From the NCBI GenBank assembly GCA_902611265.1, contig CACLYY010000002.1:1-64000 (forward strand): a stretch of 64,000 nucleotides of DNA, in the 5' to 3' direction. A program made the translations under genes and the position numbers. This document shows, piece after piece, positions 9,954-18,449 of the stretch. The notes beneath the pieces were generated by a model that saw only the letters and a list, made by a program, of their open reading frames with translations, did not search any database and was not told the DNA's origin. This DNA is from an uncultured Pelagibacteraceae bacterium (GTDB lineage: Bacteria > Pseudomonadota > Alphaproteobacteria > Pelagibacterales > Pelagibacteraceae). The number at the start of each line of letters is the position of its first letter. Position 1 is the stretch's first letter.

Positions 9954-10664
9954 ATGAAGAAAGTTTTAATAACAATTATTATATTTTTGTCACCTATGTT
10001 TACTTTAGCAGAGGATAGGATGGCAAGAGCTTTAGTATCAGCTACAGAAAAAGTTTCGATTTCAAGTGAAATATCAGCAAGAGTTGAAAAGATAAATTTT
10101 TTATTAGGGGATGCTTTTAAAAAGGGAGATGTCCTAATTAGCTTTGATTGCGAGTTATATAAAGCTCAGAATGAAGTTATTAAGGCAAATTATGAAACTG
10201 CAAAAATTCAGTTAGAAAACGATAAACAATTACTAGAAATGAGATCAATTGGTAAACTTCAATATCAATTATCAGTATCAGCTATGAATAAAGCTAAAGC
10301 TGAATTAAAAATTTCTACTTTGAATGTGAAAAGATGTAAAGTAATCGCACCTTACGATGGAAAAGTGATGGATGTTTACACAAGTATTTTTTCTACAATT
10401 CAAGAAAGACAAGTTCTAATGGATATAGTTGGCGATGGTTTGTTGGAAGCTGAAATAATAGTGCCAAGCACATGGCTAAAATGGTTAAAAACTGGTCACA
10501 ACGTTGAAATTCAAATAGATGAAACTGGTGATAATTTAAAAGCCAAAATAATTAGTTTAGGAGCAGCAGTTGATGCTGTTAGCCAAACAATTAAACTAAA
10601 AGCTAGGTTTAATGAAAAATATGGTGGTTTAATACCTGGTATGAGTGGGACAGTTAAATTTTGA
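9954..10664 (+). CDS. Periplasmic adaptor (HlyD/RND membrane-fusion) protein
   Basis: A 236-residue protein with a clear N-terminal signal peptide (about residues 1-19, ending TLA). A split lipoyl-like half (ISARVEKINFLLGDAFKKGD) is followed by a helical hairpin, a second lipoyl half (APYDGKVMD) and a beta-barrel-type C-terminal part ending in LIPGMSGTVKF, as in periplasmic adaptors of efflux or type I export machines. It is shorter than a typical HlyD, so it is a minimal adaptor. It starts 36 bp after the giant gene and its TGA overlaps the TTG start of the next gene by 4 bp, indicating translational coupling. It probably takes part in export or surface assembly of the giant protein (inference). 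Confidence 0.82.
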   Translation: MKKVLITIIIFLSPMFTLAEDRMARALVSATEKVSISSEISARVEKINFLLGDAFKKGDVLISFDCELYKAQNEVIKANYETAKIQLENDKQLLEMRSIGKLQYQLSVSAMNKAKAELKISTLNVKRCKVIAPYDGKVMDVYTSIFSTIQERQVLMDIVGDGLLEAEIIVPSTWLKWLKTGHNVEIQIDETGDNLKAKIISLGAAVDAVSQTIKLKARFNEKYGGLIPGMSGTVKF

Positions 10665-12001
10665 GCGAAGATAAAAATATTAAAATTGCAAAGCTAATTG
10701 GTTTAGAAAAAAAAACCCGTGAAGCAAAAACTGAAGATGAATTAAATTTTGTCATAGTTAATGAAACAAGACAATTAGTAGATTATATAAGTTCATTTCT
10801 TTTATTAAAATCATCAAGTAATAATTTCAGTGTAAAAGCAACTTCAGATTTAGCTACAGTTGATAGAACTTCCCCTTTGATAAGTTACTTAGAAAAAATC
10901 ATAAATCACAAAGATCATAGGGACACCAAAGATATACAAACCATCGATCTTGAAAAAACATCAAAGTCTTTAAAAATTAAAAAACCTAAGAACATTCCAG
11001 GTTTTATTTTACAAGTTCCATTATTTTCTGCCCAACAGGGATTTCAAGGTTTTTTAATTTTATCTAAAAATCAGACTTTCAATGAGAATGAAATTGATCT
11101 TTTAACTCATTTAGCGAATACTTTTGGACATGCTCAGAATACTTTTAACTCAGGCTCCTCTGTTAATCAATTTTTTAAAAAAAATTTAGGAAGTAAACTT
11201 TTTTGGTCAACCCTTATTCTGTTTATCATAATTTCAATTGTACCAATTAAAATGTCTAGCACTGCCCCAGTTGACGTGGTGCCTTCTAATCCAAAATTAG
11301 TTACAGCACCTTTTGATGGAGTTGTAAAAAATATAACTATCAATAATAATGACAAAGTAAGTGCAGGTGATTTAGTTGTTTTACTCGAGGATTTAGATTT
11401 AAATAATGAATATAATCTAGCCCAACAATCATTACAAATTGCAGAAAAAGAACTTCTGCGAAGCCGCCAATCGTCTTTTTCTGATACAAAAGAAAAAGCA
11501 AGAATTGCTGAATTAGCTGCACAGGTTGATTTAAAAAAAGCTGAATTAAATTCAGTAACAAAAAGATTAAAGAATTCAAAAATTTATTCATCACAAAATG
11601 GAATAGCTATTGTTGATAGAAAATCTGAGTGGCAGGGAAGACCAGTTTCTGTGGGTGAAAAAATAATAACTATTGCAAATCAAAATGAAATCGAATTTTT
11701 AATATGGTTACCAGTTAAAGACTCTTTAGTGATCCAAAAAAATAGTTTGGTAAAAGTTTTTTTGGATATAAATCCAATGAAATCTTTAGAGGGAAAATTA
11801 TTAAGAGCATCTTATCAACCCTCGTTGTCTCCTGAAGGAATATTATCATATAAATTGACAGCAAGTTATGAAGGAGATGCAAATAAATTACCTCGTATTG
11901 GTTTAAGAGGAACAGCTAAAGTGTATGGCTCAGAAGTATCTGTTTTTTATTATTTATTCAGAAAACCAATAACATTTATGAGGCAGTTAATTGGAATATG
12001 A
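10661..12001 (+). CDS. GAF-like domain / TM / HlyD-type adaptor fusion protein
   Basis: A 446-residue protein starting at TTG (TTGAGC) that overlaps the upstream stop by 4 bp; no better ATG is near. Residues about 1-165 look like a cytoplasmic GAF-type sensor domain (QLVDYISSFLLL, IPGFILQVPLFS, GFLILSKNQTFNENEIDLL). One membrane segment follows at about 180-198. Residues about 205-440 form an HlyD-like periplasmic part with lipoyl halves (APFDGVVKNI, KIYSSQNGIAIV) around a coiled coil and a barrel. The arrangement puts a ligand-sensing or docking domain inside the cell and an adaptor outside. Its TGA overlaps the next ATG by 4 bp. The domain names rest on pattern reading and the GAF call is the weaker one. 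Confidence 0.72.
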   Translation: MSEDKNIKIAKLIGLEKKTREAKTEDELNFVIVNETRQLVDYISSFLLLKSSSNNFSVKATSDLATVDRTSPLISYLEKIINHKDHRDTKDIQTIDLEKTSKSLKIKKPKNIPGFILQVPLFSAQQGFQGFLILSKNQTFNENEIDLLTHLANTFGHAQNTFNSGSSVNQFFKKNLGSKLFWSTLILFIIISIVPIKMSSTAPVDVVPSNPKLVTAPFDGVVKNITINNNDKVSAGDLVVLLEDLDLNNEYNLAQQSLQIAEKELLRSRQSSFSDTKEKARIAELAAQVDLKKAELNSVTKRLKNSKIYSSQNGIAIVDRKSEWQGRPVSVGEKIITIANQNEIEFLIWLPVKDSLVIQKNSLVKVFLDINPMKSLEGKLLRASYQPSLSPEGILSYKLTASYEGDANKLPRIGLRGTAKVYGSEVSVFYYLFRKPITFMRQLIGI

Positions 12002-14100
12002 TAATCCCACATTTAAGACAGGATTTAGAAATTTTACGTGGCAACAGCAGAGAAGATGGTTCACCCGCATGGCTTCTTTATGATGCTATTCGAAACAAAT
12101 ATTTTACCTTAGGGATCACTGCTTTTCGCTTGATTAAAAATTGGACTGGAGGAGTAGAATTAAAAGATTTTGAAAAGAAAATAAACTCTGAAGGCATAGA
12201 GACAAATATTGATGAGATAAAAAGCTTTGTAAATTTTCTACAATTAAATAACTTAATTGTTCAACCACTTGGTCAAGGAGTTAATTTACTTTCTCAACAA
12301 AAAAATAGTCTTAAAAAACATTGGTTGTTAAATTTAATTCATAGCTATTTATTCTTTAAGATACCATTATTTAAACCAGATGAATTTTTGAATAATTTCA
12401 TTTCAAAAGTAAAGAATTTAGGATCAAAAAATTTTAGAAATCTTATTTATTTTTTTGGTTTCATTGGAATTTTTTTAGTTATTCAACAATATGAAAGTTT
12501 TGCAAAAACATTTATGTATTTTTTTACTTTCAATGGTTTGTTACTTTATCTTGTCACTTTAATTTTTGTAAAATGCTTACATGAGTTAGGACATGCATTT
12601 GTTGCAAAACACTTTGGCTGTCGAGTATCAGCTATTGGAATAGCGTTTTTAGTATTCTTTCCATTTTTATACACTGATACAACAGATGCTTGGCGACTTA
12701 GAAATCATAAGGAAAGGCTCCTAATCAATTTTGCAGGTATTTTAACAGAATTACATCTTGCTTTAATTGCAACTTTTGCTTGGGCAGTATTGCCAGATGG
12801 TGGTCTTAAAAGTGTAGCCTTTTTTATAGCAACTACAAGCTGGATTTCCTCATTGGTGATTAACGTTAGTCCGTTTATGAGATTTGATGGATATTATGTT
12901 TTTGCTGATTGGTTAAAAGCTGAAAATTTACAACCAAGGTCATTTGCATTAGCAAGATGGCAAGTAAGAGAAACCTTATTTGGACTGAACCATAGTCCTC
13001 CAGAGGAATTAAACCCATCTAGAAGATGGCTATTTATAATTTATGCATGGTCAACTTGGATTTATCGATTTTTCTTATTTATTGGAATTGCTTTGTTGGT
13101 TTACCATTTTGCTTTTAAAGTTTTAGGTATTATTTTATTTGTGATTGAAATTTATTGGTTCATTATGGCACCAATAGTAAGAGAAATGAAACAATGGTTA
13201 CTTCTTAAAAAAGATATAAAATTTAATATAAAAACTTTCAGATTACTTTTATTTTTAATTACTTTATCTTTGCTTTTATTTGCTCCATGGAAATCATCAT
13301 TAAAAATACCGGCTGTTTTTATTTCTGAACAATATTCTAAAATATATGCTCCTTATCCTGCACAAATTAAAAACATAATGGTAAAAAATGATGATGAAGT
13401 TAAAGAAGGTCAATCTATTATAGAATTTTATTCTCCTAAATTAGAGGATCAAATTAATTCTACTAGAACTAAGTTAGAATTGATTAAAACAAAACTAAAT
13501 CGATTAAGTGATAGTGCTGGAAATATGGATCAATACATAACTCTTCAACAAAGGCTTATTTCTGTAAATAGCGAATTGAGTGGTTTGCTAAAAATACAAG
13601 ATAAGATGATATTAAAATCACCCATTGATGGATCGATCAAAGATCTAGATAATTTATCAAATGGTATATGGGTAAATAATAGAAATGAATTGTTTGGAAT
13701 AGTCAAATACGGAACAGGACAGGTAAAAGGATTTATAAAAGAAAATCAAATTGACCGTTTTAAATTGAACAATGCAGCGGTATTTATTCCGAGTGATGGA
13801 ACTCATGAAAAAATTAATTTAATTTCTAAATCATTAGATTATTCCGCAGTGAACGCTTTGCCTTACCTTTCGTTATCATCAACATATAACGGACCTATTG
13901 CAGTAAGAAATGATATAGAATCAGAATATGAAAATAGACCAGAGACAGCATATTATTCAGCTGACTTTAAAATAGTATCAAAGACTAATATTGAATTTGA
14001 ATTACCAGGATATGTCCATATTGATGGATACAGATATAGCCCATTCATTAAATTTTTAAGAAATATATTTTCACTACTTATTAGAGAGAGTGGTTTTTAA
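11998..14100 (+). CDS. M50-type membrane metalloprotease fused to HlyD-like domain
   Basis: A 700-residue protein. The N-terminal part (about 1-110) resembles a PqqD-like soluble domain. Several membrane segments lie between about 145 and 435. The zinc-protease signature HELGH is at residues 195-199 and the second M50 motif NVSPFMRFDG around 289-298 (D297), both as in site-2-protease-type enzymes. After the last membrane segments (about 415-435) a lipoyl-like/coiled-coil/lipoyl pattern follows (IYAPYPAQIKNI, then LKSPIDGSIKDL), which is an HlyD-like periplasmic domain. It overlaps the previous gene by 4 bp and meets the photolyase gene tail-to-tail with 4 bp overlap. It probably forms an export/processing module with the two adaptors for the giant protein (inference). 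Confidence 0.8.
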   Translation: MIIPHLRQDLEILRGNSREDGSPAWLLYDAIRNKYFTLGITAFRLIKNWTGGVELKDFEKKINSEGIETNIDEIKSFVNFLQLNNLIVQPLGQGVNLLSQQKNSLKKHWLLNLIHSYLFFKIPLFKPDEFLNNFISKVKNLGSKNFRNLIYFFGFIGIFLVIQQYESFAKTFMYFFTFNGLLLYLVTLIFVKCLHELGHAFVAKHFGCRVSAIGIAFLVFFPFLYTDTTDAWRLRNHKERLLINFAGILTELHLALIATFAWAVLPDGGLKSVAFFIATTSWISSLVINVSPFMRFDGYYVFADWLKAENLQPRSFALARWQVRETLFGLNHSPPEELNPSRRWLFIIYAWSTWIYRFFLFIGIALLVYHFAFKVLGIILFVIEIYWFIMAPIVREMKQWLLLKKDIKFNIKTFRLLLFLITLSLLLFAPWKSSLKIPAVFISEQYSKIYAPYPAQIKNIMVKNDDEVKEGQSIIEFYSPKLEDQINSTRTKLELIKTKLNRLSDSAGNMDQYITLQQRLISVNSELSGLLKIQDKMILKSPIDGSIKDLDNLSNGIWVNNRNELFGIVKYGTGQVKGFIKENQIDRFKLNNAAVFIPSDGTHEKINLISKSLDYSAVNALPYLSLSSTYNGPIAVRNDIESEYENRPETAYYSADFKIVSKTNIEFELPGYVHIDGYRYSPFIKFLRNIFSLLIRESGF

Positions 14101-15518
14101 TTTTTTTTTATACTTTGAAAAGCTTTTAAAGCTGCGGCTCTTGCTTCTTCATGAACAACAATTGGCTTTGGATAATCTTTTCCTATTATAGTTTTAATTC
14201 CCTCTTGATATTTTAAATCTAATTCCCAAGGTTTGTGAATAAATTTTGATGGCACTCTTTCTAGTTCAGGGACCCATTTTTTTACATACTCTCCTTGTTT
14301 ATCAAATTTTTCACCCTGCAGAATAGGGTTGAAAATCCTAAAGTATGGAGCTGCATCAGCACCACATCCAGCTACCCATTGCCATTGAGCAACATTATTT
14401 GCTTCATTAAAATCTAAGAGACAATTTCTGAAATATTTTTCTCCCTCTTTCCAGTTAATTCTTAAGTGTTTAACTAAAAAAGATCCAACAACCATTCTAA
14501 TTCTGTTGTGCATCCAGCCTGTTTCATATAATTCTCTCATTCCAGCATCAACAATTGGATAGCCAGTCATTCCTTTTTTCCATGCATTTAAAAATTTAAT
14601 GTTATTTACCCAAGGAAAATTATCAAATTCCTTTCTTAAGTTTCCTCTTAACATTTGAGGAAAATAATTTATCAGACTGTGGGAAAATTCTCTCCAACCA
14701 ATTTCATTAGTATACTTTTTTACACTCACATTTTTTGATTTTAATTTTTTACATTTTTCCCAAATATCACCTACATTTATTTGTCCATTTCTAATGTATG
14801 GAGAAAGCTTTGATGTTCCGTTAATAGACGGAAAGTCACGGTCTACACCATAATTTAATATGTTTTTATTAACAAAATTATCTAAGTATTCATGAGCTTT
14901 ACTCTCTGAAGGCAGCCAATACTTCTCAAATTTCATATACCATTTTGACTTGGGTAAAATATCTTCAGATTCAATTTGTTTTTTAAAGATTGTTTCTATT
15001 TTTTTACATTTTTTGACTTTATTTATTTTATCTGGAAGTCTTTCCAAATAATATTGCTCTGCATTTCTCCAAAAAGGACTATAAACTTTAAAAGGCGTTC
15101 CATCGTTTTTTGTAATTTTATTGTATTCATTTAACACATTTCCTTTAAAGAATTTAAAATCAATCTTTTTATCAGTTAAATCTTTTCCAATTTTTTTGTC
15201 TTTATCTAATTCAGCTGGTTCATAAACTTTATTCCAATAAACAGAAATTTTATTATTAGATTTTAATTTAGAAAAGAAATTAATTTCATCATCTTTAATT
15301 ATTTCTAATCCAATATTTAATTTTTTTAAATCAGATCTAAAACTTTCAAGTGATTTGCTAAGCCACCATTTTTGTGCCTCTCTTTTATTATCAAAAGTAT
15401 TATTATTAAAAATGAAAACTACAGTTACAAGATCATGATTATTTGAAGCATAAATTAATGCATCATTGTTGTTTATACGAAAATCGTCTCTTACCCAAAC
15501 AAGAGCCTTATTAGACAT
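14097..15518 (-). CDS. phrB: Deoxyribodipyrimidine photolyase (cryptochrome/photolyase family)
   Basis: A 473-residue protein, the usual length for class I CPD photolyases. The N-terminal alpha/beta antenna domain begins ALVWVRDDFRINNNDAL. The C-terminal FAD-binding domain contains GMTGYPIVDAGMRELYETG, WMHNRIRMVVGSFLVKHL and NNVAQWQWVAGCGADAAPYF, the family's flavin- and DNA-contact motifs with the conserved tryptophans. It uses blue light to split cyclobutane pyrimidine dimers. Its start overlaps the stop of the upstream ammonia-lyase-like gene by 8 bp, so it is probably co-transcribed with it. The exact photoproduct cannot be read from the sequence. Confidence 0.93.
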   Translation of the reverse strand: MSNKALVWVRDDFRINNNDALIYASNNHDLVTVVFIFNNNTFDNKREAQKWWLSKSLESFRSDLKKLNIGLEIIKDDEINFFSKLKSNNKISVYWNKVYEPAELDKDKKIGKDLTDKKIDFKFFKGNVLNEYNKITKNDGTPFKVYSPFWRNAEQYYLERLPDKINKVKKCKKIETIFKKQIESEDILPKSKWYMKFEKYWLPSESKAHEYLDNFVNKNILNYGVDRDFPSINGTSKLSPYIRNGQINVGDIWEKCKKLKSKNVSVKKYTNEIGWREFSHSLINYFPQMLRGNLRKEFDNFPWVNNIKFLNAWKKGMTGYPIVDAGMRELYETGWMHNRIRMVVGSFLVKHLRINWKEGEKYFRNCLLDFNEANNVAQWQWVAGCGADAAPYFRIFNPILQGEKFDKQGEYVKKWVPELERVPSKFIHKPWELDLKYQEGIKTIIGKDYPKPIVVHEEARAAALKAFQSIKKN

Positions 15519-16656
15519 TGGACAACTTTTCTGATCCTTTAGAAAGAAGTTCGTTATATAATTTTATGTCTGTGTCACCTTCGCATCCAATCAATAAAAC
15601 ATTTGCATTCATATCTAATTCAAGATCCTTCTTAATTTGTTCGTTATTGCAACTTATGTTTAAACTTATTACAGCAGGCGCTGAACATTCGCCTGCAATA
15701 ATTTTGTCATCTCCAAAGTATCCTTTAGCTAACATTGCAACTGATATCGGAATGTCTTCATCAGGAATACTTAGGCAATTATTTACTGAATTTTTAAGAA
15801 TTTGCCATGGGACCAATGATACATCTCCACAAGACATTCCACCCATGATACTTTCTTTTTCAATTTCAACTTTTGTGAGTTTGCCAGCATCAATACTTTT
15901 TAATACACAATCTGCATTTTCTGGCTCAATAATAATAATTTTAGGAATTCTTTTAAAATATCTTGCAACACCTGCTATTACCCCAGATGCCATACCTCCA
16001 ACCCCTGCTTGTAAAAAAATATGTGTAATATATTGATCAGTTTGTTTTGATATTTCTTCAATCATTACTGAATATCCAGCCATCGTTAGTTTTGGAACTG
16101 TAAGATAATTTTCCCAGGCTACATCTTGCACAATTTCCCAACCATTTTTTTCGGATTGTTTTATGCATTCATTTAAAGAGTTTTCATAGTTTCCTTTAAC
16201 TTGAATTACATCAGCCCCAAGTTTTCGCATTTCATTTGCTCGTGTCTCGCTAACAAATTCACTTATGAAGATTTTGCAAGCAATTCCTAATCTTTTTGCT
16301 CCCCACGCAACTGATTTGCCATGATTTCCTGCAGTTGCAGTCGCCACAACTACATTTTTATTTCCAGCGGAGACTTGCTCTACAGCATAAGCACCACCTA
16401 GAGCCTTAAATGATTTGAGACCAAACCTTTTTGACTCATCTTTGTAAAAAATATTTTTAAGTCCTAGATTTTTTGAAAGTTTTTTTAAATTAAGAAGAGG
16501 GGTAGGGGTATAAGTTTCCCAATTGGATATTGTATTGTAAGCCTTATCAATTGCTTCTTTGTCTAATACATTTAATATTTTTTCTCTACTAAACGAGTAA
16601 TTATTATTTTTGATAAATGATGAATATTTTTTAATATGTCTATAGTCAATAGACAT
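15511..16656 (-). CDS. dpaL: PLP-dependent diaminopropionate ammonia-lyase-like protein
   Basis: A 381-residue fold-type II PLP enzyme. KDESKRFGLKSFKALGGAYA carries the PLP lysine in the form typical of diaminopropionate ammonia-lyases (DpaL/YgeX), and ATATAGNHGKSVAWGAKRLG is the phosphate/substrate loop. LQAGVGGMASGV is the glycine-rich PLP-phosphate loop. Enzymes of this group eliminate ammonia from 2,3-diaminopropionate or serine/threonine-like substrates. It sits 3 bp after gmaS and overlaps phrB by 8 bp. Its place in an amine-nitrogen operon suggests ammonia release from a small amino acid, but the substrate is unproven; a threonine dehydratase or hydroxyaspartate lyase remains possible. 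Confidence 0.8.
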   Translation of the reverse strand: MSIDYRHIKKYSSFIKNNNYSFSREKILNVLDKEAIDKAYNTISNWETYTPTPLLNLKKLSKNLGLKNIFYKDESKRFGLKSFKALGGAYAVEQVSAGNKNVVVATATAGNHGKSVAWGAKRLGIACKIFISEFVSETRANEMRKLGADVIQVKGNYENSLNECIKQSEKNGWEIVQDVAWENYLTVPKLTMAGYSVMIEEISKQTDQYITHIFLQAGVGGMASGVIAGVARYFKRIPKIIIIEPENADCVLKSIDAGKLTKVEIEKESIMGGMSCGDVSLVPWQILKNSVNNCLSIPDEDIPISVAMLAKGYFGDDKIIAGECSAPAVISLNISCNNEQIKKDLELDMNANVLLIGCEGDTDIKLYNELLSKGSEKLSNV

Positions 16657-16659
16657 ATT

Positions 16660-17985
16660 TTAACAATCTAAGGTATTAGATCTTTCCCATTTTGTAATAG
16701 GTTTTAATTTGTCAAAATTTTCTTTTAATTTAAAACTTTCGATTTCAGATTTTTTTAATTTTATATAACTGTTCAAAACATTTTTGCCTAAAGCATTTTT
16801 TAATACTGTATTAAAATTTAATATTTCTAATGACTCTTCTAAAGTATTAGGTAGTTTTTTTAGATTTGGATATTTTTTATAGTCGGTGTACATGTTACAG
16901 AATAATGGTTTACCTGGATTTATTTTTTTTCTGATCCCGTTTATACCTGCTGCTAGAATTCCAGCTTGTACCAAATATGGATTAGCTGATCCATCCATAA
17001 GTCTTAATTCAAACCTTCCAGGGTCAGGAACTCTTATCATGTGTGTTCGATTATTTCCCGTATAAGAGATGCTACTTGGAGACCAAGTTGCTCCTGATTT
17101 AGTAGGAGGTGCATTTATCCTCCTATAACTATTTAAAGTAGGATTAAAAAATGCCGATAAAGCACCTGCATTTTTAATTATACCACCTAAAAAATTGTAA
17201 GCTAGTTTACTAAGTCCGAGTTTATCATTTTTATCCAAAAATTTATTTTTTTTTTTATCCCAAATAGAAATGTGCGTATGACATCCGTTACCAGTTAGAT
17301 TTTCAAAAGGTTTAGGCATAAACGTTGCTCTAAGTCCATGTTTTTCAGAAATGGTTTTAACCATAAATTTAAAAAAAGTATGCCTATCTGCTGTAGTTAG
17401 GCAGTCTGAGTAATCCCAATTCATTTCAAACTGACCATTAGCATCTTCATGGTCATTTTGATAAGGGTTCCATCCCATTTCGATCATGCAGTCGCATATC
17501 TCCTTAATTAATTCATATCTTCTCATTAGCGAAGATTGATCGTAACATGGTTTAGATTGAGTATCTTTTGTATCTGCAATTGTGCTACCGTCAGAGGAGA
17601 TTAAAAAATACTCACATTCCACACCAGATTTCATAATTAAACCTTCATTTTGAAGTGATTTTATTTGTTTTTTTAGCATTATTCTCGGAGATGCATCTAC
17701 TGGTTTGCCATCCATCCATAAATCAGAAGCTAACCATCCTACTTCTTTATTCCAAGGTAGTTGAATTAAACTATTTGGATCTGGAATTGCAAACATATCA
17801 GAATCCGCTGGAGACATGTCAAGCCAAGCAGCAAAACCTGCAAACCCAGCCCCATTTGTTTGCATCTCTTTTATAGCTCTAGTCGGTACTAATTTTGATC
17901 TTAAAACTCCAAACAAATCAACAAAACTTATTAGAAAGTATTTTATTTTTTTTGCTTTTGCAATTTTATATAAGTTTTTTGACAC
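16660..17985 (-). CDS. gmaS: Gamma-glutamylmethylamide synthetase (glutamine synthetase family)
   Basis: A 441-residue glutamine-synthetase-fold enzyme starting at GTG. It has GVECEYFL (about 121-128), HEDANGQFE (179-187), GNGCHTHIS (232-240), GNNRTH (310-315) and RFELRLMDGSANPY (324-337). From recall, EDANGQF and GNNRTH are conserved stretches used to recognise gmaS. GmaS ligates monomethylamine to glutamate with ATP, giving gamma-glutamylmethylamide, the first step of the N-methylglutamate pathway. Transport and later steps are encoded nearby (amt, mgsABC, mgdABCD). The other glutamine-synthetase-like protein of the window (23600-25069) has EDAPGQL and lacks GNNRTH, so this gene is the better gmaS candidate. 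Confidence 0.85.
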   Translation of the reverse strand: MSKNLYKIAKAKKIKYFLISFVDLFGVLRSKLVPTRAIKEMQTNGAGFAGFAAWLDMSPADSDMFAIPDPNSLIQLPWNKEVGWLASDLWMDGKPVDASPRIMLKKQIKSLQNEGLIMKSGVECEYFLISSDGSTIADTKDTQSKPCYDQSSLMRRYELIKEICDCMIEMGWNPYQNDHEDANGQFEMNWDYSDCLTTADRHTFFKFMVKTISEKHGLRATFMPKPFENLTGNGCHTHISIWDKKKNKFLDKNDKLGLSKLAYNFLGGIIKNAGALSAFFNPTLNSYRRINAPPTKSGATWSPSSISYTGNNRTHMIRVPDPGRFELRLMDGSANPYLVQAGILAAGINGIRKKINPGKPLFCNMYTDYKKYPNLKKLPNTLEESLEILNFNTVLKNALGKNVLNSYIKLKKSEIESFKLKENFDKLKPITKWERSNTLDC

Positions 17986-18006
17986 CTAAAGTTCTTATCA
18001 TATTTT

Positions 18007-18162
18007 TTATAAAAATGATAAAAAGAAATCTTTGTAGTAAACAATATTGCCAAAAATAATTATCAAGATAGCTATAACAAGTCCATACTTTGCTTTTGGC
18101 CAAGCTAATCTTGCCATTTTACTCGGTGTTTTATTTATGTGATTTTTATTTTGCTCTTCCAT
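18007..18162 (-). CDS. Small single-span membrane protein (51 residues)
   Basis: An ATG at 18160-18162 (complement) opens a 51-residue frame ending at TAA 18007-18009. A basic N-terminal half (KTPSKMARLAWPKAKYG) is followed by one hydrophobic helix (LVIAILIIIFGNIVYY) and a short tail. It lies between another small membrane protein and gmaS, all on the same strand, and 22 bp ahead of gmaS. The family is not recognised. The context suggests an accessory to the ammonium/methylamine transporter, or only an operon passenger. The positive-inside pattern and operon position support it as a real gene. Confidence 0.6.
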   Translation of the reverse strand: MEEQNKNHINKTPSKMARLAWPKAKYGLVIAILIIIFGNIVYYKDFFLSFL

Positions 18163-18170
18163 GATTATTC

Positions 18171-18198
18171 GAGGGCACATTTATTAAAATGCGCCCTC
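18171..18198 (-). terminator. Strong intercistronic hairpin between two small membrane-protein genes
   Basis: The segment forms a 12-bp stem (GAGGGCGCATTT / AAATGTGCCCTC on the minus strand, one G-T pair) with a 4-base loop. It follows the 75-residue gene and is not followed by a T-run on the minus strand. It may act as a leaky terminator or an mRNA-stabilising/processing element that lowers expression of the downstream small gene and gmaS relative to amt. Confidence 0.6.
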
Positions 18199-18210
18199 AA
18201 TATTATATTT

Positions 18211-18438
18211 TTATCCGTCAGTCATATTGCTTTTCCATGCATTGGAACTGGGCTTCCTTCTTGCAAGCTCAGAAAGTTTATCACTTTCTTGTTTAGCGCT
18301 CACAACTGTCCAACCAATCCAAATAACAGCAAGTATAAGAACTAATATACCTTCTGATCCAACTCCTGGATAAACTGCGCCTGCAACTTCTTCTGCAGGT
18401 TTATTTAGATGATCTATCCAATTTGATACTGTAGCCAT
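18211..18438 (-). CDS. Small membrane protein encoded directly after amt (75 residues)
   Basis: A 75-residue protein. A short amphipathic N-terminal part (ATVSNWIDHLNKPAEEVAGAV) precedes one hydrophobic helix (GILVLILAVIWIGWTVV, about 29-46) and a charged tail (KQESDKLSELARRKPSS). A strong Shine-Dalgarno AGGAGG (complement of 18444-18449) sits in the 11-bp gap after the amt stop, so it should be well translated. No family is recognised. Strict co-localisation with amt suggests a transporter-associated small subunit or regulator (inference). Confidence 0.72.
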   Translation of the reverse strand: MATVSNWIDHLNKPAEEVAGAVYPGVGSEGILVLILAVIWIGWTVVSAKQESDKLSELARRKPSSNAWKSNMTDG

Positions 18439-18449
18439 ATTATCCTCCT

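Noticed and set aside
15518..16036. 172-residue + strand frame opposite the ammonia-lyase-like gene
   Set aside because: The minus-strand frame has clear PLP-enzyme motifs, and the plus frame is its shadow.
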